Below are positions 25,599 through 35,017 of a stretch of 64,000 nucleotides of DNA, piece by piece (the first letter of the stretch is position 1; each line of letters begins with the position of its first letter). Made by a program: the position numbers and the translations under genes. The notes beneath the pieces are model-generated. The model did not search any database. It had not been told where the DNA came from and was given only the letters and a program-made list of their open reading frames with translations. Origin of the DNA: Corallococcus macrosporus. Lineage in GTDB: Bacteria > Myxococcota > Myxococcia > Myxococcales > Myxococcaceae. Location: assembly GCF_017302985.1 (NCBI RefSeq), contig NZ_JAFIMU010000003.1, forward strand, positions 109,999 to 173,998, given 5' to 3'.

Positions 25599-27449
25599 CT
25601 ACTCCGCCTCGGCGCGCTCCTCGCGCTTGCGGTCGCGCTCGGCGCGGTAGCGCTCGCCGGAGGCCAGCGCCTTCTTGCGCATGCGGATGGACTTGGGCGT
25701 CACCTCGACGAGCTCGTCGTCGGCGATCCACTCCAGGGCCTTCTCCAGCCCCATCTCGCGCGGCGGGACGAGGATGACGTTCTCGTCGCGGCCGGCGGCG
25801 CGGATGTTGGTGAGCTTCTTCTCGCGGCAGCAGTTGACGTTGAGCTCGGACGGGTGCGCGTGCTCGCCGATGATCATGCCCTCGTACACGGTGGTGCCCG
25901 CGCCCACGAAGAGCTGACCGCGCTCCTGGATGCTGAACAGCGCGTACGGCACCGTGTCACCCAGGCGGTCGGAGACCATCGCGCCGTTGGCGCGCTTCGG
26001 GATGTAGCCGAACCACGGCTCGAAGCCGTCGAACTGGCTGCTCATGATGCCCTCACCCCGGGTAATCGTGAGGAACTCCGAGCGGAACCCGATGAGGCCG
26101 CGCGCGGGGATGCGGAACTGGAGGCGGGTGCGGCCCGAGCCCAGCTGCTGCATGTCCGTCATGCGGCCCTTGCGGGGCCCCAGGCGCTCCGTCACCACGC
26201 CCACGCTGTTCTCCGGCACGTCGCAGAAGAGCAGCTCCATGGGCTCATGGACCTGGCCGTCCACCGTCTTGGTGATGGGCTCCGGGTTGGAGGCCGTGAG
26301 CTCGTAGCCTTCGCGGCGCATGTTCTCGATGATGACCGCCAGCGCCAGTTCGCCACGGCCCACCACGCGGAACGCGTCCGGCGTCGCGGTGTCCTCCACG
26401 CGCACGGCCACGTTGCGGTAGGCCTCGCGGTACAGGCGCTCACGCAGGTTGCGGGAGGTGACGTACTTGCCCTCCTTGCCCGCCAGCGGCCCGTCGTTGA
26501 CCTTGAAGATCATCATCATCGTGGGCTCGTCCACGGTGATGCGCGGCAGCGCCACGGGCTTCTCGGAGTCCGCGATGGTGTCGCCGATGGAGATCTCCTC
26601 GATGCCCGCGATGGAGACGATTTCGCCAGGGCCGGCGTCCGCGATCTCCGTGCGCTTCAGGCCGGAGAAGCCGAACAGCTTCACGACCTTGCCCTGCTGC
26701 ACCTTGCCGCCCTCGCGGACGACGGACACGGGCATGTTCGGGGTGATGCGGCCCGCCTGCACGCGGCCCACCGCCAGACGGCCGACGTAGTCGTCGTAGT
26801 CCAGGTTGGCGACCAAGAGCTGCAGCGTCGTCTGCTCCGCCGGGGGAGCGGGCGGGGGCGGGATGTGCTTGATGATGGCGTCGTACAGCGGCTCCAGCGT
26901 CTTGCCCGGCACGTCCAGCGACGTGGAGGCCTGCCCCTGGCGCGCGACCGTGTAGAGGACGGGCATCTCCAGCTGCTCTTCGTTCGCCCCCAGGTCGATG
27001 TAGAGCGAGTACACCAGGTCCAGCACTTCCTTGGCCCGGGCGTCCTGACGGTCGATCTTGTTGATGACCAGCACCGTCTTCAGGCCCATGGCCAGCGCCT
27101 TGGTGAGCACGAAGCGCGTCTGGGGCAGGGGACCTTCGGCGGCGTCCACCAGCAGGATGACGCCATCGACCAGGCGCAGACCGCGCTCCACCTCGCCACC
27201 GAAGTCGGCGTGGCCCGGGGTGTCGATGATGTTGATCTGCATCCCCTTGTAGGAGACGGCAGTGTTCTTCGCGAGGATGGTGATGCCCTTCTCGCGCTCG
27301 AGGTCGTTCGAGTCCATGACCCGTTCGGCCACGTGCTCATTGGAACGGAAGGTGCCTGCCTGCCGGAGCAGGTGGTCGACGAGGGTGGTCTTGCCGTGGT
27401 CGACGTGAGCGACAATGGCGACGTTGCGGATGTTTTCGCGAGAGATCAT
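25599..27449 (-). CDS. typA: Ribosome-associated GTPase TypA/BipA
   Basis: About 616 residues. GTPase motifs: G1 [10 protein letters not shown] near residue 13, switch region EREKGITI, G3 [14 protein letters not shown] and G4 NKIDR, then elongation-factor-like domains II, III and V and the TypA-specific C-terminal domain with [20 protein letters not shown]. TypA binds 70S ribosomes and acts in ribosome assembly and stress or cold adaptation. The ATG at 27447-27449 is preferred to a TTG three codons upstream; the ribosome site is weak. A promoter is seen at 27534-27562. Confidence 0.95.
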   Translation of the reverse strand: MISRENIRNVAIVAHVDHGKTTLVDHLLRQAGTFRSNEHVAERVMDSNDLEREKGITILAKNTAVSYKGMQINIIDTPGHADFGGEVERGLRLVDGVILLVDAAEGPLPQTRFVLTKALAMGLKTVLVINKIDRQDARAKEVLDLVYSLYIDLGANEEQLEMPVLYTVARQGQASTSLDVPGKTLEPLYDAIIKHIPPPPAPPAEQTTLQLLVANLDYDDYVGRLAVGRVQAGRITPNMPVSVVREGGKVQQGKVVKLFGFSGLKRTEIADAGPGEIVSIAGIEEISIGDTIADSEKPVALPRITVDEPTMMMIFKVNDGPLAGKEGKYVTSRNLRERLYREAYRNVAVRVEDTATPDAFRVVGRGELALAVIIENMRREGYELTASNPEPITKTVDGQVHEPMELLFCDVPENSVGVVTERLGPRKGRMTDMQQLGSGRTRLQFRIPARGLIGFRSEFLTITRGEGIMSSQFDGFEPWFGYIPKRANGAMVSDRLGDTVPYALFSIQERGQLFVGAGTTVYEGMIIGEHAHPSELNVNCCREKKLTNIRAAGRDENVILVPPREMGLEKALEWIADDELVEVTPKSIRMRKKALASGERYRAERDRKREERAEAE

Positions 27450-27533
27450 GCGGACCAACTGACTGAAAGAAGGTGCGAGGAGAGACGCCCAGGACGGGGT
27501 TTCTCAATCCCACCGGAACCCGGAAGGCGGGGG

Positions 27534-27562
27534 CTTATATGCCGGGGGCTTCCCACCTGCAA
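27534..27562 (-). promoter_or_regulatory. typA promoter, TTGCAG-17-TATAAG
   Basis: On the minus strand TTGCAG (27557-27562) and TATAAG (27534-27539) are separated by 17 bases, about 85 bases before the typA start. Confidence 0.6.
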
Positions 27563-27614
27563 TGAAGGCGGGTGTCCAGCAGGCAAACAATCAGGCCCCC
27601 CGCCCGCCGGGCGC

Positions 27615-28538
27615 TTATCCCACCTTTGGCGGTGACCCGGCTGTTTCCACCCCCAACCGCTCTCTCAGGAAGCGCTCCACGCGCAGCTCCACGAGCCCCG
27701 GGACTTCCAGTGGGGCGGTATGGGTGCCCTCGGAAATCATCAGGAGCTCGGATGCGGGGATGCGCTCGGCCATCTTCCGGGACAGCCACCCCGGGGTGAA
27801 GCGGTCCTTTTCCCCGGCGACCACCAGGGTGGGCACGTCGACGTGCTCCAGGTGGTCCTCGGCGGTGTGGTTCGCCAGCGAGTCCAGGGTGCGCACGAAC
27901 ACGACGGGGTCCATGCGGGCCAGGTGGGTGAAGTAGGGCGCCAGGTCGTTGCGCGCGATGAGCTCCGGGTTCATCTCCAGGCGGATGGCCAGCTGCACCA
28001 CCAGCTCCGTGGTGAGCGCCCCGTGCACGATGCGCGCGGTGTGGCGGGGGAAGCGCTCCACCGCGGACCGGAGCGTGGGGAAGATGCGCTTGAGCAGCGT
28101 GGAGTCGTGGAAGGTGTCCAGCGGCATCCCGTAGCTGCCGCACACCAGCACCAGCCCCTCCACGCGCCGGGCGTAGCGGCGGTGGAACTCCAGCGCCACC
28201 TGCACGCCCATGGAGTGGCCGAAGAGGACGGCCTTGTCCATGCCCGCCGCGTCCATCACCCGCGCCATGTCATCGCAGGTGTACGCCATGCCAATGCGCG
28301 TGCGGTCCGTGGGGACGGTGCTCTTGCCATGGCCCCGGTAGTGCCAGCGCAGCACGCGGTGGCGCCGGCCCAGGTAGGGCAGCAGGTACTTCCACGCGAA
28401 GCCGTCACAGCCCAGGCCGTCGCACAGCACCATGCCCGGGCTGCCGTCGCCCCGCACCTGATAGTAGAGGTCCGCGCCGTCGGGCACCCGCAGCGAGTCC
28501 TGGCGGAAGGAGACCGCCTGTCCATGGGGCGCGCTCAC
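27615..28538 (-). CDS. Alpha/beta hydrolase
   Basis: 307 residues with an alpha/beta-hydrolase fold. Oxyanion region LCDGLGCDGFAW, nucleophile elbow FGHSMGVQVAL (Ser near residue 107), likely acid in VVAGEKDRFTPG and His in ISEGTHTAPLEVP. Substrate unknown; similar proteins include esterases and epoxide or peroxide hydrolases. The GTG start at 28536-28538 overlaps the stop of the upstream sigma-54 activator gene by four bases and has GAGGTGG before it, so the two genes are co-translated. Confidence 0.87.
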   Translation of the reverse strand: MSAPHGQAVSFRQDSLRVPDGADLYYQVRGDGSPGMVLCDGLGCDGFAWKYLLPYLGRRHRVLRWHYRGHGKSTVPTDRTRIGMAYTCDDMARVMDAAGMDKAVLFGHSMGVQVALEFHRRYARRVEGLVLVCGSYGMPLDTFHDSTLLKRIFPTLRSAVERFPRHTARIVHGALTTELVVQLAIRLEMNPELIARNDLAPYFTHLARMDPVVFVRTLDSLANHTAEDHLEHVDVPTLVVAGEKDRFTPGWLSRKMAERIPASELLMISEGTHTAPLEVPGLVELRVERFLRERLGVETAGSPPKVG

Positions 28539-30124
28539 GCTTCCACCTCTTCCGCGTCCAGCCCTTCGGGGATGCCCTTGTCCAGCCCGTAGCGGGAAAT
28601 CTTGAGGATGAGGTTGGAGCGGCTGATGCCCAATTCGCGCGACAGCCGGCTCTTGTTGTAGCGGGTGCGCACCAGTCCCTGTTGGATCATCTCCTTCTCC
28701 AGGGACTCCACCGCCTCGTGCAGCTTGCCGTGCGCGCGCGGGGCGATGAAGGGCCCGCCTCCGGGGACCACTGCATCGCGGATGCGGCTGGAGAGCAGCT
28801 CCGCGGGGATGGTCTCCAGCTCGCCGCCCAGCACCAGCAGCCGTTCAATCTCGTTCTCCAGCTCGCGGATGTTCCCCGGCCACGCGTACGCGCCCAGGAT
28901 GCCCAGGGCCTCCGGCGCCAGACCCCGCGCGCGCTGGCCCTCGCGGTGGTGCTTGCGCAGGAAGTGGTCGATGAGGACGGGCAGGTCGTCCTTGCGCTCG
29001 CGCAGGGGCGGCAGCTGCAGGCGGATGACGTTGATGCGGTAGAAGAGGTCCTCGCGGAACTCGCCGCGCTTCACCAGTTCACCCAGGTCCTTGTGGGTGG
29101 CGGCGATGACGCGCACGTCGACCTCGCGGGACTGGGTGCCGCCCACGGGCAGGAAGGTGCCCTCCTGGAGCACGCGCAAGAGCTTCACCTGGAGGGCGGG
29201 GGACATGTCGCCCACCTCGTCCAGGAAGAAGGTGCCCGTGTCCGCGACCTCGAAGAGGCCCTTCTTGTCCTTGAGCGCGCCGGTGAAGGCGCCCCGGGTG
29301 TGGCCGAAGAGGGCGCTCTCCAGCAGGTTGTCGTTGAAGGCGGAGCAGTTCTGCACGACGAACGGCTTGTCCTTGCGCGGCCCGTTGTGGTGGATGGCGC
29401 GCGCCACCAGCTCCTTGCCCGTGCCGGACTCGCCGTTGATGAGGACGGTGGAGTCGGAGTTGGCCACCTTCTCCATCAGGCGGAACACCTCGTTCATGGC
29501 CCCGGAGCGGCCGATGATCTTCTCGAAGCGGTAGCGGTTGGACAGCTCGGAGGCCATGGACTGGATGGTCTCCTCCTTGCGCGTGAGCTCCACCTCCTGG
29601 TTGGCGATCTCCGTCACCGCGAACTCCAGCAGGTCCGACAGCTTGCTCAGCTCCGAGCCGTCCAGCACCGGCACGCGCTCCGCGGCGCCCTCCAGCTCCA
29701 GGAGCGCCCCGGGGGCGATGTCGCGCATCTTGCCCAGCAGCACCTGGCCGTCGCCGGGCGTGAGCGGCTGCCGGGCGAAGCCCTCCACGAAGAGGAAGCC
29801 CTCGTACTCGTTGCGGATGTAGAGCGGCGCGCCCACGATGGACAGGCGCAGGTGGCAGTCGTGGAACAGCGAGCGGCGCAGGTTCTTGGCGGCCTTGAAC
29901 TTCTCATGGAGCACCCGCACCGACTGGGCACACCGCCGCATCCCCTCCCGCGCCCCCAGGGAGTGGCGGCAGAAGTCGTTGGGCGGCGGGATGAAATCCC
30001 CGCGCTGCCAGTCGTGCACCACCCCGTGGCGATCCGCGAACGACAGCTCCACCTGCCACCACTTGCGGATGACATCCCTCAACATGACAATGGTGTGCAG
30101 ATTCTGATGCTTCTCGAAGTCCAT
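28535..30124 (-). CDS. Sigma-54-dependent activator with PocR-type sensor domain
   Basis: About 529 residues. The N-terminal ~150 residues match a PocR-type ligand/redox domain: [16 protein letters not shown] and [17 protein letters not shown] give three Cys and a His that could hold a metal or sense redox. A short coiled linker follows, then the AAA+ domain (GESGTGKE near 234, GAFTGA near 280, Walker [12 protein letters not shown]) that remodels sigma-54 polymerase, and a Fis-type helix-turn-helix at the end ([20 protein letters not shown]). No receiver domain, so it is not a classical response regulator. The ATG at 30122-30124 is the likely start. Divergent from a CDF exporter. Confidence 0.88.
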   Translation of the reverse strand: MDFEKHQNLHTIVMLRDVIRKWWQVELSFADRHGVVHDWQRGDFIPPPNDFCRHSLGAREGMRRCAQSVRVLHEKFKAAKNLRRSLFHDCHLRLSIVGAPLYIRNEYEGFLFVEGFARQPLTPGDGQVLLGKMRDIAPGALLELEGAAERVPVLDGSELSKLSDLLEFAVTEIANQEVELTRKEETIQSMASELSNRYRFEKIIGRSGAMNEVFRLMEKVANSDSTVLINGESGTGKELVARAIHHNGPRKDKPFVVQNCSAFNDNLLESALFGHTRGAFTGALKDKKGLFEVADTGTFFLDEVGDMSPALQVKLLRVLQEGTFLPVGGTQSREVDVRVIAATHKDLGELVKRGEFREDLFYRINVIRLQLPPLRERKDDLPVLIDHFLRKHHREGQRARGLAPEALGILGAYAWPGNIRELENEIERLLVLGGELETIPAELLSSRIRDAVVPGGGPFIAPRAHGKLHEAVESLEKEMIQQGLVRTRYNKSRLSRELGISRSNLILKISRYGLDKGIPEGLDAEEVEA

Positions 30125-30153
30125 CCCCACGGTCCTCGCCCTGTTGCGGATCA

Positions 30154-30206
30154 GGACAACGGATCTACGGGGTTGTCCGAAATCAATCCAGCGGCACCTG
30201 TCCGAA
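30154..30206. promoter_or_regulatory. Operator-like repeats in the activator/CDF divergent promoter
   Basis: An inverted repeat GGACAAC-11-GTTGTCC (30154-30178) overlaps one of two direct repeats TGTCCGAA (30174-30181 and 30199-30206, 25 bases apart). The 113-base gap between the divergent genes must hold both promoters. Confidence 0.5.
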
Positions 30207-30237
30207 TGACGGCGCTGTTCGCGTACCCTGGTTCCCT

Positions 30238-31245
30238 GTGAGCGCACCCCCACATACACACGGCAGGGCAGGGCACGGCCATTCGCACGACCATGATCAT
30301 GACCACTCGCACCATGGGCACTCGCACGGCCATGGGCACGGTCATTCGCATGGCCCCAGGAAGGGCGGGCTGGCGGAGGAGCGGCGCAAGGACCGCCGCC
30401 GGCTGCTGTTCGCGCTGGGGCTGACGGCGACCATCATGGTGGCGGAGGCGGTGGGTGGCTTCCTCACCAACTCGCTGGCGCTGCTCTCCGACGCCGGGCA
30501 CATGCTGACGGACGTGTCGGCCATGGTCCTGAGCCTGCTGGCGCTGTGGTTCGCCGGGCGGCCCGCGGACCTGAAGAAGACCTACGGCTACTACCGGATG
30601 GAGATTCTGAGCGCGCTCCTCAACGGGGTGCTGCTGCTGGTCATCACCATCTTCATCCTGATGGAGGCCTGGCAGCGCATGCGCACGCCGGCCGCGGTGG
30701 AGCTGGGGCCCATGGCGCTGGTGGCGGGCATCGGCCTGGTGGCGAACCTGGCGGCGCTGGGCTTCCTGCACCAGACGCACTCCATGAACGTGCGCGGCGC
30801 GTTCCTGCACGTGCTGGGGGACACGCTGTCGTCGGTGGGCGTGCTGATTGGCGCGGGCGTGATGTGGTGGACCGGCTGGTACATCGTGGACCCCATCATC
30901 TCCGTGCTCATCTCCGCCATCATCGTCGTGGGCGCGCTGCGGCTGGTGAAGGACGCGGTGGACGTGCTGCTGGAGGCGGTGCCCGCGCACGTGGACCTGG
31001 AGCAGGTGCGGGATTTGATGGCGAAGGTGCCGGGTGTGCAGGCGGTGCACGACCTGCATGTGTGGACCATCTCCAGCGGGATGTACGCGCTGTCGGCGCA
31101 CCTGGTGGTGGCGGACCCCATGGTCTGCAACAACGACGACATCCTGTCCGCGGTGAAGCACGACCTCTTCGACCGCTTCGGCATCGACCACACGACCATC
31201 CAGATTGAAAGCCAGTCCTACGCCCACCTGGGCGAGGTGCACTGA
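30238..31245 (+). CDS. Cation diffusion facilitator metal exporter (CzcD/ZitB-type)
   Basis: 335 residues. A very His-rich N-terminal tail (about residues 7-40, HSHDHDHDHSHHGHSHGHGH) is followed by six membrane helices with the CDF metal-site motifs LLSDAGHMLTD (helix 2) and HVLGDTLSSVG (helix 5), then a cytoplasmic C-terminal domain with VHDLHVWTISSGMYALSAHL. These features point to Zn2+ (possibly Co2+/Cd2+) efflux by proton antiport. Start GTG at 30238; the first ATG is much further in and would drop the His tail. Divergent from the PocR-type activator, a candidate regulator. Confidence 0.9.
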   Translation: MSAPPHTHGRAGHGHSHDHDHDHSHHGHSHGHGHGHSHGPRKGGLAEERRKDRRRLLFALGLTATIMVAEAVGGFLTNSLALLSDAGHMLTDVSAMVLSLLALWFAGRPADLKKTYGYYRMEILSALLNGVLLLVITIFILMEAWQRMRTPAAVELGPMALVAGIGLVANLAALGFLHQTHSMNVRGAFLHVLGDTLSSVGVLIGAGVMWWTGWYIVDPIISVLISAIIVVGALRLVKDAVDVLLEAVPAHVDLEQVRDLMAKVPGVQAVHDLHVWTISSGMYALSAHLVVADPMVCNNDDILSAVKHDLFDRFGIDHTTIQIESQSYAHLGEVH

Positions 31246-31293
31246 GCCCGCGCTTGCGAAAGGGGCGCGGGGCGGGGATTCTCGCCGGCTCCT

Positions 31294-32337
31294 ATGAGCG
31301 TGCTGGACAAGGTGTTGTCGCTGCGGCCGGGCAACGTGGTGGCGCGGGTGGGCCCGGGCTCCCGGGTGCCCCTGCTGGATCCGCGTGAGCTGCTGCGGGC
31401 GCTGGAGTCCAAGCCCACGGCGCTGCCGTGCCTGCCGGTGCTGGCGAAGGGCGCGCTGCCAGGCCTCCTGCGCGCGGCCCGCGCGGAGGACGCGGTGCTG
31501 GGCCTGGCGTGTCCGCACCCGCTGGCGGATCGGGGCGCGCCCGAGCGCTTCGTGCAGGCGGTGCACGCGGCCGCGCAGGAGGCCGAGCACACCCGGCCCC
31601 TGTTCCTCCAGGCCGGTCCCATCCGCGTGACGTCCACGGACGCGGACGTGCTGGACGCGCTCCAGGAAGGGCTCTTCCGCGTGGTGGACGCGGGCTTCGC
31701 GCTGGTGTCGCTGGACCTGTCCCGCCTCACGTCCTACGAGGCGGTGGAGGCGGTGAACGCGCTGGTGGGCCCGCTCAAGGAGCGCGAGCTGTCGCTGGAG
31801 GTGTCCCCGCCGCAGGAGTCCTCCGGAGGCCTGGTGGACGCGTGCGCGACGCTGCTGGAGGGGCTGTCGCAGTGGCAGGTCCCGGTGCGTTTCCTGCGCG
31901 TGGCGGACGCGCGGCTGGGGGACGGCGAGCTGGACGTGGAGCTGCTCCGGCGCGTGGTGGAGACCGCGGCCGGGAAGGGCGTGGCGGTGACGGTGGACGA
32001 CGCGTCCACGGGGGCCGCGCAGGGGCTGTCCAGCTACGTGGCCGCGGGCGTGCGCAAGGTGGACCGGAATGGGCCCCTGGGGCCGCTGGCCCTGCGCGCC
32101 TGGCCTCCAGAGGTGCGCGAGCCGGTGGTGGCGCGGGCCCAGGCGGCGGGCATGCCGGCCGGGGAACTCTTGTCCGTGCTGGAGGAGGGGCTGCCGCCCC
32201 TGTCGCCCGCCGCGCGCGAGACGCTGGAGGCGCTGTCCTTCGCGGAAGGGACGGAGACGCTGGCGGCGCTGGGGGCGCACCGCTCGGCGTCGGTGGCCAT
32301 GGCGTTCCTGGCGAAGCCGGACGGCGACCTGGGCTAG
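31294..32337 (+). CDS. Hypothetical protein, TIM-barrel-like
   Basis: 347 residues, cytoplasmic. Regularly spaced hydrophobic strands (VLGLACPHPLADRG, LFLQAGPIRV, FALVSLDLSRL, LSLEVSPPQES, VPVRFLRVAD, VAVTVDDAS) suggest a beta/alpha barrel similar to class II aldolase or KbaZ-like proteins, but no catalytic motif is clear. It ends 10 bases before rsmD and is probably in one operon with rsmD and coaD. Function not assigned. Confidence 0.65.
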   Translation: MSVLDKVLSLRPGNVVARVGPGSRVPLLDPRELLRALESKPTALPCLPVLAKGALPGLLRAARAEDAVLGLACPHPLADRGAPERFVQAVHAAAQEAEHTRPLFLQAGPIRVTSTDADVLDALQEGLFRVVDAGFALVSLDLSRLTSYEAVEAVNALVGPLKERELSLEVSPPQESSGGLVDACATLLEGLSQWQVPVRFLRVADARLGDGELDVELLRRVVETAAGKGVAVTVDDASTGAAQGLSSYVAAGVRKVDRNGPLGPLALRAWPPEVREPVVARAQAAGMPAGELLSVLEEGLPPLSPAARETLEALSFAEGTETLAALGAHRSASVAMAFLAKPDGDLG

Positions 32338-32347
32338 AAGGGCGCCC

Positions 32348-32905
32348 ATGCGCATCGTGGCAGGCAGCGCGAAGGGCCGGGCCCTGACGGGGCCCAAGCC
32401 GTCGTCCGGACACATCCGCCCCACGGCGGACCGGGTCCGTGAAACCATCTTCAACATGCTGGGCCAGTTCCTGGACGGCCAGGCCGTGCTGGACCTGTAC
32501 GCGGGCACCGGCGCGCTGGGACTGGAGGCCCTGTCGCGGGGGGCAGGGAGGCTGGTGCTGGTGGATCAGGACCGCGAGGCCCTGGCCCTGTGCCGCAAGA
32601 ACACCGACGACCTGGGCTTCACCGCCCAGGTGTCCATCCTGGCGCAGCCCGTGGTGCGCGCGCTGCCGGCGCTGGGCAAGCAGGGGGAGAAGTTCGAGCT
32701 CGTCTTCGCGGATCCGCCCTACGCGGCGCGCGTGGTGGAGACGGTGCTGGACGCGGTGGTGGCCGCGGGCGTGGTGACACCGGGCGGCACGGTGGTGGTG
32801 GAGCACGACAAGCGGGAGGCGGCCCCGGACGCCCACGCCGGGCTCACCCGGGAGGACCAGCGCCGGTTCGGGGACACCCTGGTGAGCTTCTACCGGGCCC
32901 CGTGA
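32348..32905 (+). CDS. rsmD: 16S rRNA (guanine(966)-N2)-methyltransferase
   Basis: 185 residues of RsmD type. N-terminus MRIVAGSAKGRALTGPK and the substrate-side RPTADRVRETIFNML; AdoMet-binding LDLYAGTGALGLEALSRGAG; and the catalytic DPPY motif in LVFADPPYAARVVE. It methylates G966 of 16S rRNA (E. coli numbering) in the small subunit. A longer open frame upstream is a shadow of the preceding gene. coaD follows 47 bases later, a common bacterial arrangement. Confidence 0.93.
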   Translation: MRIVAGSAKGRALTGPKPSSGHIRPTADRVRETIFNMLGQFLDGQAVLDLYAGTGALGLEALSRGAGRLVLVDQDREALALCRKNTDDLGFTAQVSILAQPVVRALPALGKQGEKFELVFADPPYAARVVETVLDAVVAAGVVTPGGTVVVEHDKREAAPDAHAGLTREDQRRFGDTLVSFYRAP

Positions 32906-32952
32906 CGTGTGCTTGACCCGCCCCCTGGGCCCGCCGAGACTTCCCAGCACCC

Positions 32953-33435
32953 ATGCCGGTTGCCATCTATCCTGGTTCGTTTGATCCGCTCACCAACGGG
33001 CACCTGAGCCTCATCCAGCGCAGCCTGAAGATGTTCGACCGGCTCATCGTCGCCATCGCGGTGAACCCGAAGAAGACGCCCCTCTTCAGCCAGGAGGAGC
33101 GCATCGAACTCATCCGCGAGGCGGTGAACGACCCCCGCGTGGAGGTGGACGCGTTCCACGGCCTGCTCGTGGACTACGTGCACCAGCGCAACGTGAGCGT
33201 CGTCATCCGCGGGCTGCGCGCGGTGTCGGACTTCGAATACGAGTTCCAGCTGGCGAACATGAACCGCAAGCTGGCGCCGGACATCGACACCGTCTTCATG
33301 ATGACGGGCGAGGACTACTTCTACATCTCCTCGCAGCTCGTCCGGGAGGTCGCCACCTTCGGAGGGAACGTCGAAGGGCTCGTCCCCCCGAACGTGAACG
33401 CGGGGCTGAAGAAGAAGTTCGGCCCGAAACCGTAG
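32953..33435 (+). CDS. coaD: Phosphopantetheine adenylyltransferase
   Basis: 160 residues, the usual family length. Nucleotidyltransferase motif [13 protein letters not shown] at the N-terminus (TxGH type), then [20 protein letters not shown] and the ATP-binding [10 protein letters not shown] near the C-terminus. It makes dephospho-CoA from 4'-phosphopantetheine and ATP in coenzyme A synthesis. Conserved neighbour of rsmD. Confidence 0.96.
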   Translation: MPVAIYPGSFDPLTNGHLSLIQRSLKMFDRLIVAIAVNPKKTPLFSQEERIELIREAVNDPRVEVDAFHGLLVDYVHQRNVSVVIRGLRAVSDFEYEFQLANMNRKLAPDIDTVFMMTGEDYFYISSQLVREVATFGGNVEGLVPPNVNAGLKKKFGPKP

Positions 33436-33514
33436 GGCCCCGGAGCGGCAGCCGGGCAACGGTGTGCGCCCGTAGTGCTTGTCCGCTTCGGGAGTTCCGC
33501 GCTAGGCAGGGCGC

Positions 33515-34708
33515 ATGAAACTCGCCCGCCGGCTGAATGCCATCAAGCCCTCCGCCACCCTGGCCCTCAACGCCCGCGCCAAGGCGCTCGCCGCCAGTGG
33601 CAAGGACGTGGTGGTGCTGGCCGCGGGTGAGCCGGACTTCGACACGCCGGAGTTCGTGAAGCAGGCGGCCATCGACGCGCTCCGCTCCGGCTTCACGAAG
33701 TACACCGCCACCGCGGGCATGCCGGAGCTGCGCGAGGCGGTCTGCCGCAAGCTGGAGAAGGACAACGGCCTCAAGTACACGCCGGATCAGGTGGTGGTGA
33801 CGGCGGGCGGCAAGCAGTCGCTCTACAACTGCTTCCAGGCGCTGCTGGACGAAGGGGATGAGGTCATCATCTTCGCGCCGTACTGGGTGAGCTACCCGGA
33901 CATGGTGCACCTGGCGGGCGGCACGCCGGTCATCGTCCCCACGCGCGAGGAGGACGGCTACGCGCCGGACCCCGCCGCCATCAAGAAGGCGCTCACCCCG
34001 CGCACGCGCGCCATCATCCTCAACAGCCCCGCCAACCCCACGGGCGCGGTGTACTCGCGCGCCACGCTGGAGGGCATCGCGGACGCGGTGCGCGGCCACG
34101 ACTGCATGCTCGTCACCGACGACATGTACGAGAAGCTCCTGTACACGGGGCAGCCGTTCCTCAACATCGGCAACGTGGCGCCGGACCTGGTGCCCCGGCT
34201 GGTGGTGTCCAACGGCCTGTCCAAGTCCTATGCGATGACGGGCTGGCGGCTGGGCTACGCGGCGGGCCCCAAGGCGCTCATCTCCGGCATGCAGCTGGTG
34301 CAGGACCAGTCCACGTCCAACGCGTCCTCCATCACCCAGAAGGCGGCGCTGGCGGCGCTCAACGGCCCCTCGGACACCATCACCGCGATGGTGAACGAGT
34401 ACCGCGAGCGCAGGGACTTGTTCGTCGCGGGGCTCAACGCCATCCCGGGCCTCCGCTGCCGGCTGCCGGAAGGGGCCTTCTACGCGATGGCGGACGTGCG
34501 TGGCCTGCTGGGCAAGACGTACAAGGGCAAGCCGCTGACGGACGCGCTCCAGCTCTCCGAGGCGCTGCTCAACGACTTCCTCGTGGCGGCGGTGCCGGGA
34601 GACCCGTTCGGCGCGCCGGGCTACATCCGCATGAGCTTCGTCACCTCGCGCGAGGTGCTCCAGAAGGGCCTGGCGCGCCTGCGGGACTTCGCCGCCGCGC
34701 TGAGCTGA
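33515..34708 (+). CDS. Class I aminotransferase, aspartate aminotransferase type
   Basis: 397 residues, PLP fold type I, close to bacterial subgroup Ib aspartate aminotransferases. Visible: LAAGEPDFDTP, the TAGGKQSLYNCFQALL cofactor region, NSPANPTGAVY, DDMYEKLLY and the PLP lysine in SNGLSKSYAMTGWRLGY near residue 236. Expected to convert aspartate and 2-oxoglutarate to oxaloacetate and glutamate; some relatives prefer prephenate, so the exact substrate is not fixed. Start ATG at 33515. Confidence 0.9.
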   Translation: MKLARRLNAIKPSATLALNARAKALAASGKDVVVLAAGEPDFDTPEFVKQAAIDALRSGFTKYTATAGMPELREAVCRKLEKDNGLKYTPDQVVVTAGGKQSLYNCFQALLDEGDEVIIFAPYWVSYPDMVHLAGGTPVIVPTREEDGYAPDPAAIKKALTPRTRAIILNSPANPTGAVYSRATLEGIADAVRGHDCMLVTDDMYEKLLYTGQPFLNIGNVAPDLVPRLVVSNGLSKSYAMTGWRLGYAAGPKALISGMQLVQDQSTSNASSITQKAALAALNGPSDTITAMVNEYRERRDLFVAGLNAIPGLRCRLPEGAFYAMADVRGLLGKTYKGKPLTDALQLSEALLNDFLVAAVPGDPFGAPGYIRMSFVTSREVLQKGLARLRDFAAALS

Positions 34709-35017
34709 GCGCCGCACGGGGCGCCGAGGCACCGTCCCGTGGCCGCGGGGCAGTCCCACGGCGGGTGAGCTGGGGGAACTCTTTCGGCTTCACTCCCCCG
34801 CCCGGAAACCTCGTCGTGGCAGTGCCGCCCCGCTAGCCCCAATGCGCTGAACGAAGAGGTCTGGGGTGTCGAACCCGCGGATCCCTTCTTCACTTCGCGT
34901 GATCTGGAAAAACGCACGCAGAGTCAAGCATCGAACGCCTCGCGCGTTTGAGGGGGACGTTTCGGGACGTGTGCCCGGAACGGCCTCACCAGACTGACTC
35001 AACCGGGAAGACTCCAC
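34709..35017. other. Intergenic region before the RCC1-type lipoprotein
   Basis: 309 bases with no convincing gene. The first ~90 bases are GC-rich and could form a hairpin ending aminotransferase transcription, but no T-run is seen. The part near 34915-35010 is less GC-rich and probably holds the promoter of the downstream lipoprotein; no clear -35/-10 pair was identified. Confidence 0.5.
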
